A stretch of DNA of 64,000 bases from Escallonia rubra (lineage: Eukaryota > Streptophyta > Magnoliopsida > Escalloniales > Escalloniaceae), in contig JAVXUO010000737.1 in NCBI GenBank assembly GCA_033065855.1, positions 186,001 through 250,000 of the forward strand, written 5' to 3'. Under the pieces are notes generated by a model, which had not been told where the DNA came from, did not search any database, and worked only from the letters and a program-made list of their open reading frames with translations. Position 1 is the stretch's first letter. Every line of letters begins with the position of its first letter. A program made the position numbers and the translations under genes. Below, one piece after another: positions 13,344-25,802 of the stretch.

Positions 13344-16300
13344 CTATGCTTTGTGATTTTTTGCCATCTCATCAATGTCCAGTTCAACTTCCAATACAGG
13401 TGAATCCATTCGCAAACTGTTGTGACTGGTAGAGAAGCATAACATTTAAACATCACAACACTTTCTCTTGAACTTAAAATGCAAAAGGAATGAGTTTATT
13501 TACTTAAAAAACAGCTCACCTATTCTGCACAGGACCATGATCCACTGCTGTACTCAGGCAATACACGACTCTTCCAACTATGTTCATCATGGAAACAGGG
13601 CCAAGTATTCGGCTGTCCCTGGCTTCCTGCATTAGGAAACAAGAGCTTTTATTTGGGCTTGAGAAGGGGTGGAGTGGGGGGTAGGGAGAAGACCACCAGA
13701 TCTGCCAAAAGTCTACATGTGCCAAAAACTACATGATACCTCGAGGCTAAACATCGTAGAATGCTAATGTTGTCAATGAGCACTTCAAAACAGGACTTTG
13801 TACTTTTAATCTCCACCAGATTGTTTTACCCAACAGGCTTTTCTCTGTGCCGTAATCTCAATTATATGCAAGTAAAAGAGAATTAGGAAGGTGTTTGAGT
13901 CAAATAAATTGTTGCCTGTTGCTTATAGATTGCTAGAACCGTGCCTACATGTTCTAAACCAGTAAGATTAATACCTGTTACAGACTACTACCACCAAAAT
14001 CAGTGATACAAATATTGTACCGCAGAATGACATTGGTGTTTATAGAACATCTTCGACTCGTCGAAAGACATGTCACCTCCCCTCCTTGGCCCCAAACACA
14101 AAAAGTAAAAAATGTCGTAATAATGTAAGTAAAATAAATGAGCAGAAGAATTGTGCAACGAAAGCTTTGGGATTACTCCAAGTACCATAAAACTAGGGCT
14201 AAATGATACATTTTCTTGAGACCTATAATTAAGGTCGATGAGGTGGTCTTCGCTTTACGCATACAAAGTCCAAGGTTATTGTATAAAAATTACTTGTCAG
14301 AAAATAGTAAAATATGGAACATATGTTCACCATTAACAGGTCCTATACTATTAGGCCACAAGACTTTCATGAAGCTAAAAAGGCCTCGAACTTGGTACAC
14401 CAGGACTCTTATGAAAGGAGCAGCAGTGCAAGAGTAAAGGATTTAGTAGGACAAATTAATCATGGCTATAAGATGCTTTCATGATTTGAAACCCACAGAT
14501 TGCTAATACTTATTAAAGAGACTGGCACAAGTTTAACTCATTGAATAAACTTCTAGGGCTCTGCGAATGCTCATATAGTGTTCTATATGCTTAAAGCATG
14601 CACACAGAGGGAAGTGTTCAGACGAGAAAAGAGAACATACCTGGGGCTTTAGATTTTCATTGTCCGCCAAAACCCAGCACTTGTTCTCTTCAAGAACAAA
14701 AGGCTCGTCTTTTTCGTCATTAGAGACCATTTCATACCCTTCAATCGCAGCCAATCTTCTAACCAGAAAATTATCTAACGTTTCAGGATCCTTCAAGACC
14801 ACCACATCTCCAACAAAGGCTTTACTGTCAAGATCATATACAAGCAGTCAGAAGACACTAAAAGCCGTGCAAACACAAAGTCAATCTGACGGCACCACCA
14901 GTAATCATTAAGTTTGGCACCCAAAAGTTAGGACATGAAACATTTAATATACAGGTTGAAGGGAAAGCACGCTAGAAATTATCCTGAGACCAACACTCAA
15001 AACCATTTTCTGTTGTGCTTAATCCTTCCAGACCCCTCTCCCAGGAAACTGAAACTAGCTGCCCTTCACCAAAAGAGATTAATAAGACTCCGCAGTGAAA
15101 AAGCACGTTCTACAACTTGTGGAGCTTAGTGAGCTCATTCAACCGTAAGATACATCACTTGGAATGGCTGTGAAATGTGATACTTTGGCTATGGGTGCCC
15201 TTGCTAGAAGGTTTGGGGCAAGAATCATAGAAGATGCTGCAAACCATTGTGATGCCAGAATTTCTTCTATCATTTTGCCCCTTGGCATTTCCCCATCCTA
15301 AGATTTGGTAAATCTACTAGTAGTGAGAGCTAAGCTACCAAACAGCCTTCTTCCTCAACCTAATAATGAAGATAGTGAGAAATGGTCAATAGCCACTCGT
15401 GGATAATACGCTTTTTCTTCTGCTTGGGAGTCAATCCAAAGTTCAGGTCCAAATGTTCCTAGTGACAGGCTTGTGTGGTTCGTTAGGGACACCCTAGATG
15501 TGCATTCATTACTTGGCTGACCTGCAAAGTTAAATGCGAAGTGGAGAGAAACTTAAGAGGTAAAATGTAACCGCTGAGGCACGTCTTAACTGCTTGACAT
15601 TGTTTATTCTTGCACATCTATTCTTTAGTTTCCCTTGGTGCAATTTCCTTGAACAGCAGTACGTTGGAGAACTGAGCTGCATTTGGCCATTCAACAATTG
15701 AAGAGTAAGGGGTTCCTTGCTAAGATCAGGGAACAGGCTTTTGTGCTATTCAAACACAGAAAAGTGTGCATTTCAATACCAGAGGGGTACTGTCACGGAC
15801 ACCGTGTCCGACACCGACGCAGACCGGGACACCGGACACCGTAATTTTCAAAAAATCAGATTTTGGACACCGCAGGACACCGCTGAATTTTTTTAATATA
15901 TATATATATATGCGCACACAAACACATATACACACACACATCTCAATTGGAGCAACTAAATTTCATTCAAAATTAATGAGAAAGAAAGCAAGTAACATGA
16001 AATAGTCTCAACAGTAACAAGAAAAAAGGTCGGCAACAAGAAAACAGTTGAATGTCTCAACAGTACGAAGATTAGAGTCTCAACAATAACAAGAGAAGGA
16101 AAAAAAACATGAATCCAAAGGCATGAAGGAGAGGTTTTATATAGTCACATGGTCTGTACATGAGGTCGGAGATGTTGACCTATCTTACTCTAGACTGGCA
16201 AACTTGGATACTTTAGGCAACAAAAAGCAGGAAAAGACAAAGAGATGAGAGAAAGAAGAAGGTACCTTTTGTTGGGTCGATCTAATTAAGGTTTGGCCTA

Positions 16301-19300
16301 AAAGTTCATTTCTAAAAAATCCCAGATTTATTCCTCAAATAAATTTGAAATATTGTATTTTGGCCCCATACGAGTGGACACTTCTTCACAAGGTGTCCGA
16401 CACTTCTTCAAGAGGTGTCCGACACGGTGTCCGGTAATTAAAAAATAAATAAATAAATTCGGACACCGCTGAGAGGTGTCGGACACGTGTCCGGAGGTGT
16501 CGGTGAGGTGTCGGTAAGTGTCGGACACCATACCTCGTCCTATAAGAGGTGTCGGTGCTTCCTAATACAGATGGTTACTGATTTGATTTGTATGAAATTA
16601 CTGAAATGGGTGGTGCCCAAAAATTTTGTAACAGGGGTGTTTCTGTCTGCGTATGTGCAGGCGTGTGTGCAGGGGTGTGTTCGTAGCATTTCTCCCAACA
16701 GATCTAACCCCAGAGTCATGCTAATATCAACCCCAACATGACTCCTGAATTCCTAGAAGTAACACACCAGTTCCCACCCATGCTTGCAACAGTTGCAACA
16801 AACAAAAACCAGCAGTAGTAAGATCAAAGAATTCTTGTACATGAAACATCAGGAAAACCTGCAACGAACTTAATTTACCAACGCAAATATATTACAGATG
16901 GAACGAAGCACCATTCAATGTGCACATCCGTACACAAACTTTCATAACATATTTTCACATTTTGGATAGCAGCAACATTTTCACTAACTAGTTTTAAATG
17001 TTAAGAATCTTGATCTAGTTTTTTTCAATATTGGCCAGCGCTTCGAGAATGTCAACCTTAACATAAAATGACTTCTTGAATAACAAAGAATGGATGGAGA
17101 ACAACAATTTACATGCAAGAACAAAGTAAACATATTTGCCGCAAAAAGAGAGGGGGGGGGGACAGAATAAGAAAAGCAATTCCAGTCTGTTGAACCACAT
17201 TACGTTGGATCTGGTAATTTGCGGACGAGAAGAGTTCCACCCTGCTCTGATATTGTCGGGGCCATCTCCTTCCCTTTATTCCAATGCAAGTACGTCAGCT
17301 TTCCATGGAGAAAATCTTTAAAGACAAAATCACTTACATCAGCTTCAGTGATCCGACCTCCAGCGTACTTCTGCATCGTATTAAAAGAATTCATCAGATG
17401 ATTATAAATCCACTGACAAGTATAAGTAGGTATACTGGTGAACCATCAATGCATTGACACCCAAGAATAAGGGTCACTTCAAATAGTTAAGAACAAGAAC
17501 GACAATCATCTCCAGAAGAAAAGATGCCTCAACCTTATAGCTTGAGATAGTACAATAATCTCTCTATGAGGTCATCCGCAAAGAGATGCCTAGACCTTTT
17601 AGCTTGAGATTCACAGACCATTCATCATAGTTTCAATGACTCACTGTTTACGTGTATGAACTGCAATGAACATTAACAAGTAGTAATGGATATGCTACGA
17701 GATGAGTGCAACCACAATAACAAGGACAGTGATTACTAAGTGATAATAGATTAACTTGTAACAAACAACACAAGCATGAGGCAACAGCCACTGAAGTGTC
17801 ATTTACCGTGTGGATGATGAAATAAGAAATGAGGATATCTGCAAGAAAGTGGGAGTAGCATATATTGATAGCATGTATTAGGGAGAAGATGAGGAAGGAT
17901 GCCTGAGATGGTTTGAACATAATCAAGATAGACCTTTAGATACCCCAGCTAGGAGAGGTGAGTTATACCAAGTTGACGGGGTAAGAAGAGGTAAGGGTAG
18001 ACTGCTAATAACATAGTCAGACGTAGTAAGAAAGCACCTGCTACATTTTTGAGATAATACGCTTGAAAGATTCAAGAGTACGGGAAAAAGATTCTTGTAG
18101 CTAGCCCCAACTATAGTGACTTGAGTTGGAAAAAGAGCTCTAAACAGAAAATGATGGCTGAACATGATTCATTTAGTCGACCACCCAACTGGGACTAAGT
18201 TTAAAAAGTATGAATGACAATATGAATCACAAAGTTCTTCACCAGTGTAAAAGATAGATACAATGTCATCACAGCCATAATAGAACAGCACCCACATATC
18301 TATTCAACACGCCATGGTACTGACTACTGAAACACCCCTCCCAAACGAAAAGGGGTATACGTATCCAGCTTTGATACCCTAGGTAGCACGGACACGGACA
18401 CGGTGTCGGTGTCCGACACCGACGGGAACACCGGACACCGCAATTTTCAAAAAATTAGATTTTGGACACCGCAGGACACTGCTATTTTTTAATATATTTT
18501 TATTTTATATATATATATCAAATATATTTCACAATCTAAAATAATAACTAAGTCAAAAAAATATTTCTAAAATGTTCTGAATAAAATAACTAAATAAGTA
18601 AAAAGAAAAAAAAAACAAAAAAGAAAGAGAGACTTTCTTCACTTAATAGTAGTGCTAATGCAAGAAAGAGGGAGAAAAAATAAAAAGAAAGAAAGAAAGA
18701 AATGAGTCAAATGACTATTGACGGAATAAAAACAAAGAAAGAAAGAGAGACTTTCTTCTGTTCACACTTCACAAGAAAGAAACGAACGGGAAATAGAAGA
18801 AAAAGGAGAAGGGAAGAGGAAGAAGGGTCTGTGGGTCTGCGACGGCGGTGGAGGACCTTCGGCGACGATCAAGTGAGCTCCGGCGATGGCGACGGCGACG
18901 GCGATAGCTGCTTCGGTATCTGGCGACGGCGACTGGATCTGTCGGCCTCGGCTTCTCCGGCGACTGGATCTGTTGGCGACTGAGCTCCGGCGACAGCTCC
19001 GAGTCGGCCGTGAGGTAAGAGAAGCACCTGTGAGGTCAGAGAGAAGGAATCGGCCGTGAGGTAATGGCTCAGAAGGGCACCTGTGAGGTCAGGGAGAAGG
19101 AATCGGCCGTGAGGTAAGACAAGCAAATGGTCCGACACTGCTCCACGCCGTGTCCGACACTCCTCGGTGAAGTGTCCGACACGGTGTCGGAAAATAAAAA
19201 AATAAATAAAAAATTCCCGACACCGATCGGCGGTGTCCGACACGTGTCGGGCGGTGTCCGGAGGGTGTCGGGGTGTCCGTCCGTTTGGGACACCAAACCT

Positions 19301-22300
19301 CCACCTAGGAGAGGTGTCCGTGCTTCAGAGTTGATACCTCTAGTCTATGAAGCAAGGAAACGGGTGCGGGTGCGGATATGCGAATACCGCTTTTCTGAAA
19401 ATTTTAGGATACGGGTGCGGCGGGGATACGGCTAATTTTGTAAATATTTTTTTAATTATGTTCACCTAGTATTGAATTTCTAAGCAATTTGAATCTTAAT
19501 AATCATAATATATGTGTTTGATATATGTAAAAAGATATTAATATTCCAACCAAAGTAGTGAGTTTTTTAAGTTTAATGGGTTCTTTCGCAAAATTTTAAA
19601 GCTTTCAATCAAATTAGTGATTAATGGGTTGTTTTATAAATATTAAAATTGTATAGCTGAACGGAATAAAATTTTATGTGGTATCACTTTTATTTCTTTG
19701 AAGTACTGGGGTTAGTTTATGCAATAACTAAACAGTAGGGTACTTAAATAAAATAAGAAACTTATAATGCTAGCTGTCAAAAAGTCAAAACTCATTCCAG
19801 CATAGATAGCATCGACTCTCCACGTTCTTCTTCTTCTTCTCTGGAAGCAGCGGCACGCCACATGTTGCACGCCGTCGCCGGTAAGTCCTTCTCCTTCTTC
19901 TACTTCTATTTCTTATCTCCTCTCCGATTCCTAGCCGGTGGTCGCTAGATTTCCGATGGTCAAAGATCTGTGCGAAATAGTGTTTTCACAGATCCGATAC
20001 GCACCCGATATTTAAGACATTAAAAAAATAAATCAAAAATGTTGGACACGCAACGACGCTGCACCCGACGCATATCCAGTGCCGGTGCTTCACCCTGAGT
20101 GTTACATCGGTGCTTCATAGACTCTAGTTAAAACTTGTTGTGCACACCGAGTGGTGTCTCTCTCTACATAATCACAAGAGTTGGTTTAACAACAAAAAGA
20201 AAAACAAAAGATAGAGAATTCGGTTCAATGTAAGCACATTCGGCATGCAATAAGTGATCATTGCTAAAAAAATCCCTTTCAACTGCACAAATTTACAGAA
20301 CACAATATTTGAGATGCCTTTGGTTTTGGTTTTAATGTGTACATATTTGTAATACTTGATTAACTGCCAATGACATTGTAGAAATGCGTTTCTGGATAGA
20401 CCCAACCATTTGCCAAAAATTGTTTCTAGAGTTATCGATCCCATAGGAAAAAGTTCATTTTCCCACATTGGTCACCTAGGAAGCACGGACTCCGGTGCAG
20501 GGGCAGATACGATACATGTGCGGATACGCGAACATGTCACTTTATAAAAAACGAGGATACGGATGCGGCAGGGATACGGAAAATTTTACAGACATATAAA
20601 AATAATATGGTCTTCATGTGTGTAACAAATATTAATCCTTCCAACCAGATTAGTGAGAAAGTTAGTTAAAATAGTTGGCTGTTTTGGAATTATTGAAATT
20701 TTATAGCTGAATATAATAATGTTTATTTGAGCTTGGGTATTACTAGTATTTCTATTTATGGGGGCAGTTTGGATAATAAGCTAATAAATGGGTACCAAAT
20801 AAAGGCATAGAAAGTTAAAAGGTCAGGTAGCAGCAGTAACATCAGAAGAGAGAGCAGTCTTCTTCTTTCAAGACAACAGATTCTTCTTCTTCCAATACAA
20901 CAACAGAGGTTGTCCTACTTGTCCAAGACGAGCCCATCCAGGTACCTCCTCCTTCTTCTTTATTCTTATTCTTCTTCTTTCTTTTTCTTCTTCTGTAATC
21001 ACACAACGTCCATAGCCAGACACAGTCATCGCCAACTTCCAGTGTCTGCCGCTTTCTTCTTCTTCTTTTATCTCTCTTCTCTTTGTCCAGATTGTTAGGA
21101 ACCCAAGGTCGCCAATCATTATTCTGGCCTAGATATTCCCAAATTCGACTTTGAGCCCTCAATCACCCGGTGCGTGTCCAAGCCGGGTCCTTGCCATGTC
21201 GGAGCCGTACCCGAAGGTCAGCAAATTAATTTTAAAAATCAAAAAATTATGGACACGCACCCCATGCGCACCCAGCCGCACCCACACCCGATATGCAACC
21301 AATACTGGTGCGTCGGCCGAAATGCCGCACCCGTGCTTCAGAGTTGGTCATTAATTGCATCATGTTCTGCTGAAAAAAAAAAAGAAAAAAAAAATCTTTC
21401 AAACCATATAAGCAATCTAATCCTTTGGGCTTTGTCCTTTATGTTCTAACCACCAACCTATATGTCAGTGTCACCTCCTCATTACAATTTGAAATTCTTG
21501 GTAACAGAAAAATTAGACATAGGCCTAGCCAATATACATTAAGGGTATGCTTCTCCAAGATCTAATGGAAAGCCAGCATAGCAATTCAAAATCACCTCTC
21601 TATCACATATATATGCAGTTTGTTTACAATCAACTTCACTTCCCGGCAATCCTAAGGAGACGCTTTCGAGTAAATAAAATCTCACTAATCAAGTCTAAAT
21701 AGCCAAGTTAAAAGAAACTGATTCGGAGTGAAATCCTTCCCCTTGGGCTGATTTCTTTTTGTCACACTCGGCCAGTCAGTCTTGAATAGTGTTTCTAGTT
21801 GGTTCCTACTTTTGATGTCAACAAAAAATAGAACAAAGAGAAAAAAAAGAAAAAAAAAAGTTGAATCGACGGGATCAAATACTCCATCTCCTAATACATA
21901 AACCTCCAGTGAAAGCCTGACTCGCTTCATCTCTTTCTATGGACTGATATTTTAAGGAGTTTATATACAATTTAACTGGAGTTGCTGGAGGTTATTTACG
22001 TTAATGACAAAGTAATGATGGCTCGGCCTAATTGGCCATGGAAACTTGGTAGTAAGGCAAGTAATGGTGTATGGGTCGGAGCGTTGGTTTATACTTGAGA
22101 TTTGTATGTTACACATTCCAATTTAATTAAGGCAGTTATTATTACTATACTTGTTTGTTGTGTCATCCGTTTTATGTATTGATCAGGATGTCTTGGACTT
22201 TTCTAGATCAGGAGGGGTGTGCTTCTTCCGAATACCAAAGCCTCTCTTTCTGGAAACATTTGGTGCGAGCGGAATTATAGTGTGTGAAGTGAAAGATGTT

Positions 22301-23276
22301 ATTATCAAGTTGAAAAACTATATTCTTAAAGGTACTGTAGAGTGGCTGTAGTGAATGAACTCATGCCAATTCGAGGCTTTATTGACTTCTTGGACGGCTT
22401 TTCGAAGCGTGTAGATCGCAATTCCTAATATTTTCCTATGCCTCTTCGAGAACTTTTCTATACATACAATGAAGCAAAATAAGAACTTGGTCCCCTGTGC
22501 AGGCTGATTTCCACACTTCCACTTATGCACGTTAGGGTGATCTCTTCTTGACTACCCCACGTCACAATCCTTTAAATATTCCGTTCAAGTTGGGCGGAAC
22601 AATGTAATCGTACAACTCTTTGGAAGCATCATCCCGACTTTAACCAACCTGCTTCTGCTCGTTTGACGGGTACCATCATTGCAAATCTCTACCTCTATTA
22701 ATACAACATCTCCTTCTCCAATACCCCTTGCCTGACCATACTAAATCTATAACCTTTTGATTTTTTTGCTTCTCCATAACTTTAACTCTGCATTTACCCC
22801 TACTTATTACCTGATAAATTGAGGAAATTTCTTGTTTGTACAATTTCGTACTCGCAAAACATCGCTAAATGACACCCCCCACCCCCCCCCCCCCCCAAAA
22901 AAAAAAGCCACAGGGTAGCAAACAATGCGGGCACAAAGAAATGCAGATTGCCCCATTAGCACGAGTTTCAATTAGAAACAGAAAGATTTCAAACTTCTGC
23001 AAACTTTTAAAAACACCGTTTGAACAAACACCCATGATTAGACAAGCCCTATCTGCAACGATCAAGACAGTCATCCACAGAAACACTATTTTTCCAAAAA
23101 AAGAAAAAGAAAAGGACAGATATTCTTGAGAGAATCATATAACTACCAGATAACCCGTACCAACAAACAGCAGAGAAATGTTAAGATGGAGATGGGTGAC
23201 TGACCTTCATACCGAGGGAGATCGAATAGTCGACCTTGTGGAATACGTACCGGACCCAGGTGGAGATGGAAACCAT
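13344..23276 (-). CDS. S26-type (mitochondrial inner-membrane-protease-like) protein with substituted catalytic dyad
   Basis: The five exons are 23276-23205, 17370-17204, 14824-14641, 13626-13520 and 13416-13344. Every intron is GT-AG and the frame stays open for 200 codons. The start was chosen because the ATG at 23276 gives a short amphipathic N-terminus ending ...SISLGMK. The fold is that of S26 signal peptidases related to IMP1/LepB. The nucleophile box, normally G-P-S-M-x-P-T, reads GKEMAPT (residues 57-63). The Lys box, normally K-R, reads LVRRLAAIEG (R102). The structural box DSRILGPV (145-152) is kept. Both catalytic residues are therefore replaced (Ser to Glu59, Lys to Arg102), which predicts a non-proteolytic protein. 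The C-terminus, DSPVLEVELDIDEMAKNHKA, lies in exon 5. The Arabidopsis relative I recall is At1g06200, annotated only by family. Intron 1 (5.8 kb) and intron 2 (2.4 kb) are full of transposons. Confidence 0.88.
15180..15560 (+). pseudogene. Decayed LINE reverse-transcriptase C-terminal (zf-RVT) fragment
   Basis: Conceptual translation of the plus strand gives ARRFGARIIEDAA, then after damage EKWSIATRG, a stop, YAFSSAWESIQSSGP, RLVWFVRDT, and after a frameshift PRCAFITWLTCKV. This order (phrase before the zinc-finger domain, then SAWE..I, then VW....P...FI.WL) is typical of the zf-RVT region of plant non-LTR retrotransposons. At least one stop and one frameshift show it is dead. It lies antisense in intron 2 of the S26-like gene. 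Confidence 0.65.
15785..16560. mobile_element. Non-autonomous hAT-like element, degenerate copy of the GTGTCCGACAC family (copy A)
   Basis: Both ends are packed with GTGTCCGACAC and CGGACACCG repeats in opposite orientation. The right end reads GGTGTCGGTGCTTC, like the ends of the better copies at 18.4 and 47.5 kb. The left end (GTCACGGACACCG) is altered. I could not find a clean target duplication, so the boundaries are approximate. The interior is AT-rich with no transposase. Confidence 0.65.
18379..19330. mobile_element. Non-autonomous hAT-like element (copy B), perfect 8-bp TSD
   Basis: The element starts CTAGGTAGCACGGACAC and ends GTGTCCGTGCTTCAGAG. The ends form an imperfect 17-bp inverted repeat (CTAGGTAGCACGG against CTCTGAAGCACGG). 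It is flanked by the same 8-mer, TTGATACC, at 18371-18378 and 19331-19338. Subterminal regions carry many copies of GTGTCCGACAC in both orientations, and the interior is GC-rich on the right side. No transposase is present. Eight-bp duplications and repeated subterminal motifs are hAT features. It lies in intron 1 of the S26-like gene. Confidence 0.82.
19345..20120. mobile_element. Non-autonomous hAT-like element (copy D), divergent subfamily
   Basis: Ends are CTATGAAGCA and TGCTTCATAG. The flanking 8-mers are CCTCTAGT (19337-19344) and ACTCTAGT (20121-20128), differing at one base. The left subterminal region has GGGTGCGG and GCGGATATGCG motifs and the right has CGCACCCGA / GCACCCGACGC, in place of the GTGTCCGACAC of copies A-C. 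Its left duplication overlaps the right duplication of copy B by two bases. Confidence 0.75.
20476..21343. mobile_element. Non-autonomous hAT-like element (copy E), same subfamily as copy D
   Basis: The element starts CTAGGAAGCACGGAC and ends ACCCGTGCTTCAGAG. It is flanked by TTGGTCAC (20468-20475) and TTGGTCAT (21344-21351), 7 of 8 bases identical. It has subterminal GCGGATACG and CGCACCC motifs as in copy D and an interior rich in CTT/GAA. It lies in intron 1 of the S26-like gene. Confidence 0.78.
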
Positions 23277-23345
23277 TGCAGAGTTTGGGTGTGCGTGCGC
23301 GCGTGTGTGTAATTTCGTCTTCCTAGCCGAAGTGCACCTTGAGCA

Positions 23346-23375
23346 TTCTCTCTCTCTCTCTCTGTCTCTCTCTCT
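23346..23375. repeat. (TC)n microsatellite upstream of the S26-like start
   Basis: TC repeats broken by one G lie about 70-100 bp upstream of the ATG at 23276. On the coding strand this is a GA tract, probably in the 5' UTR or core promoter. A functional role is speculative. Confidence 0.7.
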
Positions 23376-24012
23376 AAAACCCTTTTCAAATGATTTTCTA
23401 ACTGGTTCTTCTTGTGGATTCTTGTTTACAAAATGGACCCTAAATATTTTGGATTTTACACCTGCTTTTATTCAGTTTTTGTTTGCTAAACCCATCGGCT
23501 GCTTTTGGCAACATAAAGGCGCAGCGCAGCTCCGTGGAAGCATTTATTTCAGTTGCACTAAAACAAAAAAAAAAACCTCCGTGGAAGCACAGTGGCCTTG
23601 TTTTTTGTCCTTACTTGTAGAATTTAGGTCTTGGTAGGCTCTTGTAGTTTGTTGATGAAATCACGTGACCATATGTAATTAGTTTCGTTTAGATCGATAG
23701 ATTCTATGTTTTGTTGACGTCAATCTATCGTTTTTCTCCTCATGTTTTTCTTTAATTACTTTTTATCGTCTCAATTTTGAAAAGATAAAGTTAGAAATCT
23801 TCTTCAACAGGTATGGAAAGAATTTGGCGCGATGAATTGTAGTGTAGCCTTATTGGGCACTCAATGTGTAATTATGAATGATGATGTAAAACATATATCA
23901 AGTGTCAATAGGACTATCCGGTGTGTAAATGGTATATATGAGTCTTAAACAATGAGGTAACTTTTGGGTACTTTTAGAAAACCCTAGTTCTGATTTGTTC
24001 ACTCAAAATGTT

Positions 24013-25802
24013 TGATACCAAGGAAAGTGGGTTCACAGTCAACGTGGAGGTGCCACGAGGAATGCAGTCCGAGTCAGATGCCAAATGTACTGATGTGGGA
24101 CACAGCAAGGGTGGAACTAGGGCAGAGACCAAGGGCTTCCCAGACAGAGCCTGAGGGTGGCAGTGCTGCGAAGGCGACGGCACACGGTGAATATACGACG
24201 ACAGTCATAGTCTGATGCTTAGGTCCAGGGTCAAGGTCCTGTATGTTTCTCTTTCTAGAATTCCAGAGGATTTGGATACTAAAGTGAGAAAGTGAAAATG
24301 TCAAATGAGAGAGTTCTGTCCAAAATGAAATCCAAAGTCCACTATTTATAGGCAAAAGTATACAAGTGTCATCAGCTGACACGTGTCATCCCCTGGGAGT
24401 AACACATCACCAGGGGGCCAGAAATACCGGTTCTCCGTCGTACTGTCGGATCGCATATTCACACGGCTTGCTCCTTACATCGTCACTCTATCTGTCTGGA
24501 AAGACTGGCTCCCACAGCGTTGGTGTTGCCAGAGAACACCCATGGATCTAGCCACTAATCCAAGCCCTTGTAGAGTCCCATAAGCCTGACAGCAGCGGGG
24601 AAGACCCGACGCCCAACTACCAGGTGGACTAGGCGGGATGCCTTCCGAAAACATGCTCCCGTCTCAGAGTGACCCAGGGATCATAGTCGCTAGGGGTGCC
24701 GACGCAAGCCCCCGGTGTTGGAGCACGCATGCCAGTCACGAAGACACTCTGGCAGAGATAGTGTCATGGAGGGGTCGCCTATCTCGCGGGTGAGTCCTTG
24801 TGCCGGAGCACTCGGAGTGCGTTAAGGTAGCATCTCGGAGGAGCCGTCTACCCGACGGGCCGATGTAGTATCCCGGATGAGCCGTCTACCTGGCGGAAGG
24901 GGAGTTGAAAAGCTCCCTGGCGGAGATAGTGTCCCGGATAAGTCGCCTATCCTCGCGGGTGAGTCCTTGTGCCGGAGCACTCGAAGCTCGTCAAGGTAGT
25001 AGCCCGGATGAGCTGTCTACCCAGCGAAAAAGGAGTTGAAAAGCTCCCTGGCAAAGATAGTCCCGGAGGAGTCGCCTATCCCTGCGGGTGGTGCACACTC
25101 CGGAGAGTGGGTCGAAGCATGTTCCACGACCAAGGCAAGGTGCGCATGGTGTGGTGATAGGATGGACCAGCGCAAGGAGCATGGTAGTGTGGCATAGAGC
25201 CGGGGGCGCGACTGTATCAGTGGCACGGCACATTGGCGCGGTGAAGTGTTGAAGACGGCGCACGGGCGCGGGTGACGGGAGCGTAGAGTCGTCGCGTGGG
25301 CGACGGGCGCAGTGAAGCCGGCGTGTAAGCGATGGCGACGGGCACCGTGAGGCCGGCACGCGGGTGACGACGGGCGTCGCAGAGACGGCGGCACGCGACC
25401 ACAAACGACGGGCGCTGTGAAATTGGCGTGCGAGCGACGGGGACGGACACCGTGAGGCCGGTACGCGGGTGACGGTGGGCGTCAGAGAAACGGCGCGCGA
25501 CCACGGGCGACGGGCACCATGAAGTCGACGCGCGACCACAGGCGACGAAGGTCATGGACGATGCATGGTCCCTTGAAGAGAAGTGAAGAAATGGGGTCAA
25601 CACCTCGAAGGGGAAAGTGGCCGACCCCCCAAGGGGGAAGGCACGCAAGTTACTTCACAAAGGAAAAATGCACGTGACTTGATTATGTGCCGCTTTGACC
25701 GGCTTGTGAGCATTGAAAAGTTGACCGTTGAATGTGCCGACGTGTCATAAAAATTGGGACCCCCAGTAAGCCTATAGGAGTAGCCAAGATAGGTTGGGAA
25801 CA
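24013..25802 (-). mobile_element. Solo LTR of a long-LTR retrotransposon, perfect 5-bp TSD
   Basis: On the plus strand the unit begins TGATACCAAGG and ends GGTTGGGAACA. It is flanked by ATGTT at 24008-24012 and 25803-25807. The retroelement sense is minus, because there the LTR starts TGTTCCCAACC and has a TATA-like CTATAAATAG (around 24350). Its middle part contains several diverged, tandemly arranged ~100-150-bp units (around 24740-25090) that share a GCCGTCTACC or GTCGCCTATCC core. Another GC-rich segment is at 25190-25560. The open frames on both strands here are by-products of the GC-rich repeats and show no gag or pol domain. The same LTR recurs, inverted, at 61744-64000. Confidence 0.82.

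Noticed and set aside
13516-13518. TGA at 13518-13516 as end of the S26-like protein
   Set aside because: It overlaps a strong donor (AG|GTGAGC), and a downstream exon at 13416-13344 gives the family's conserved C-terminal tail in frame.
25217-25648. Long open frames on the minus strand (up to 182 codons) over the GC-rich part of the LTR
   Set aside because: They lie wholly within a solo LTR, are made of repeated Arg/Pro/Ser-rich words, overlap one another in several frames and recur as the inverse at 63.1-63.8 kb. They are not genes.
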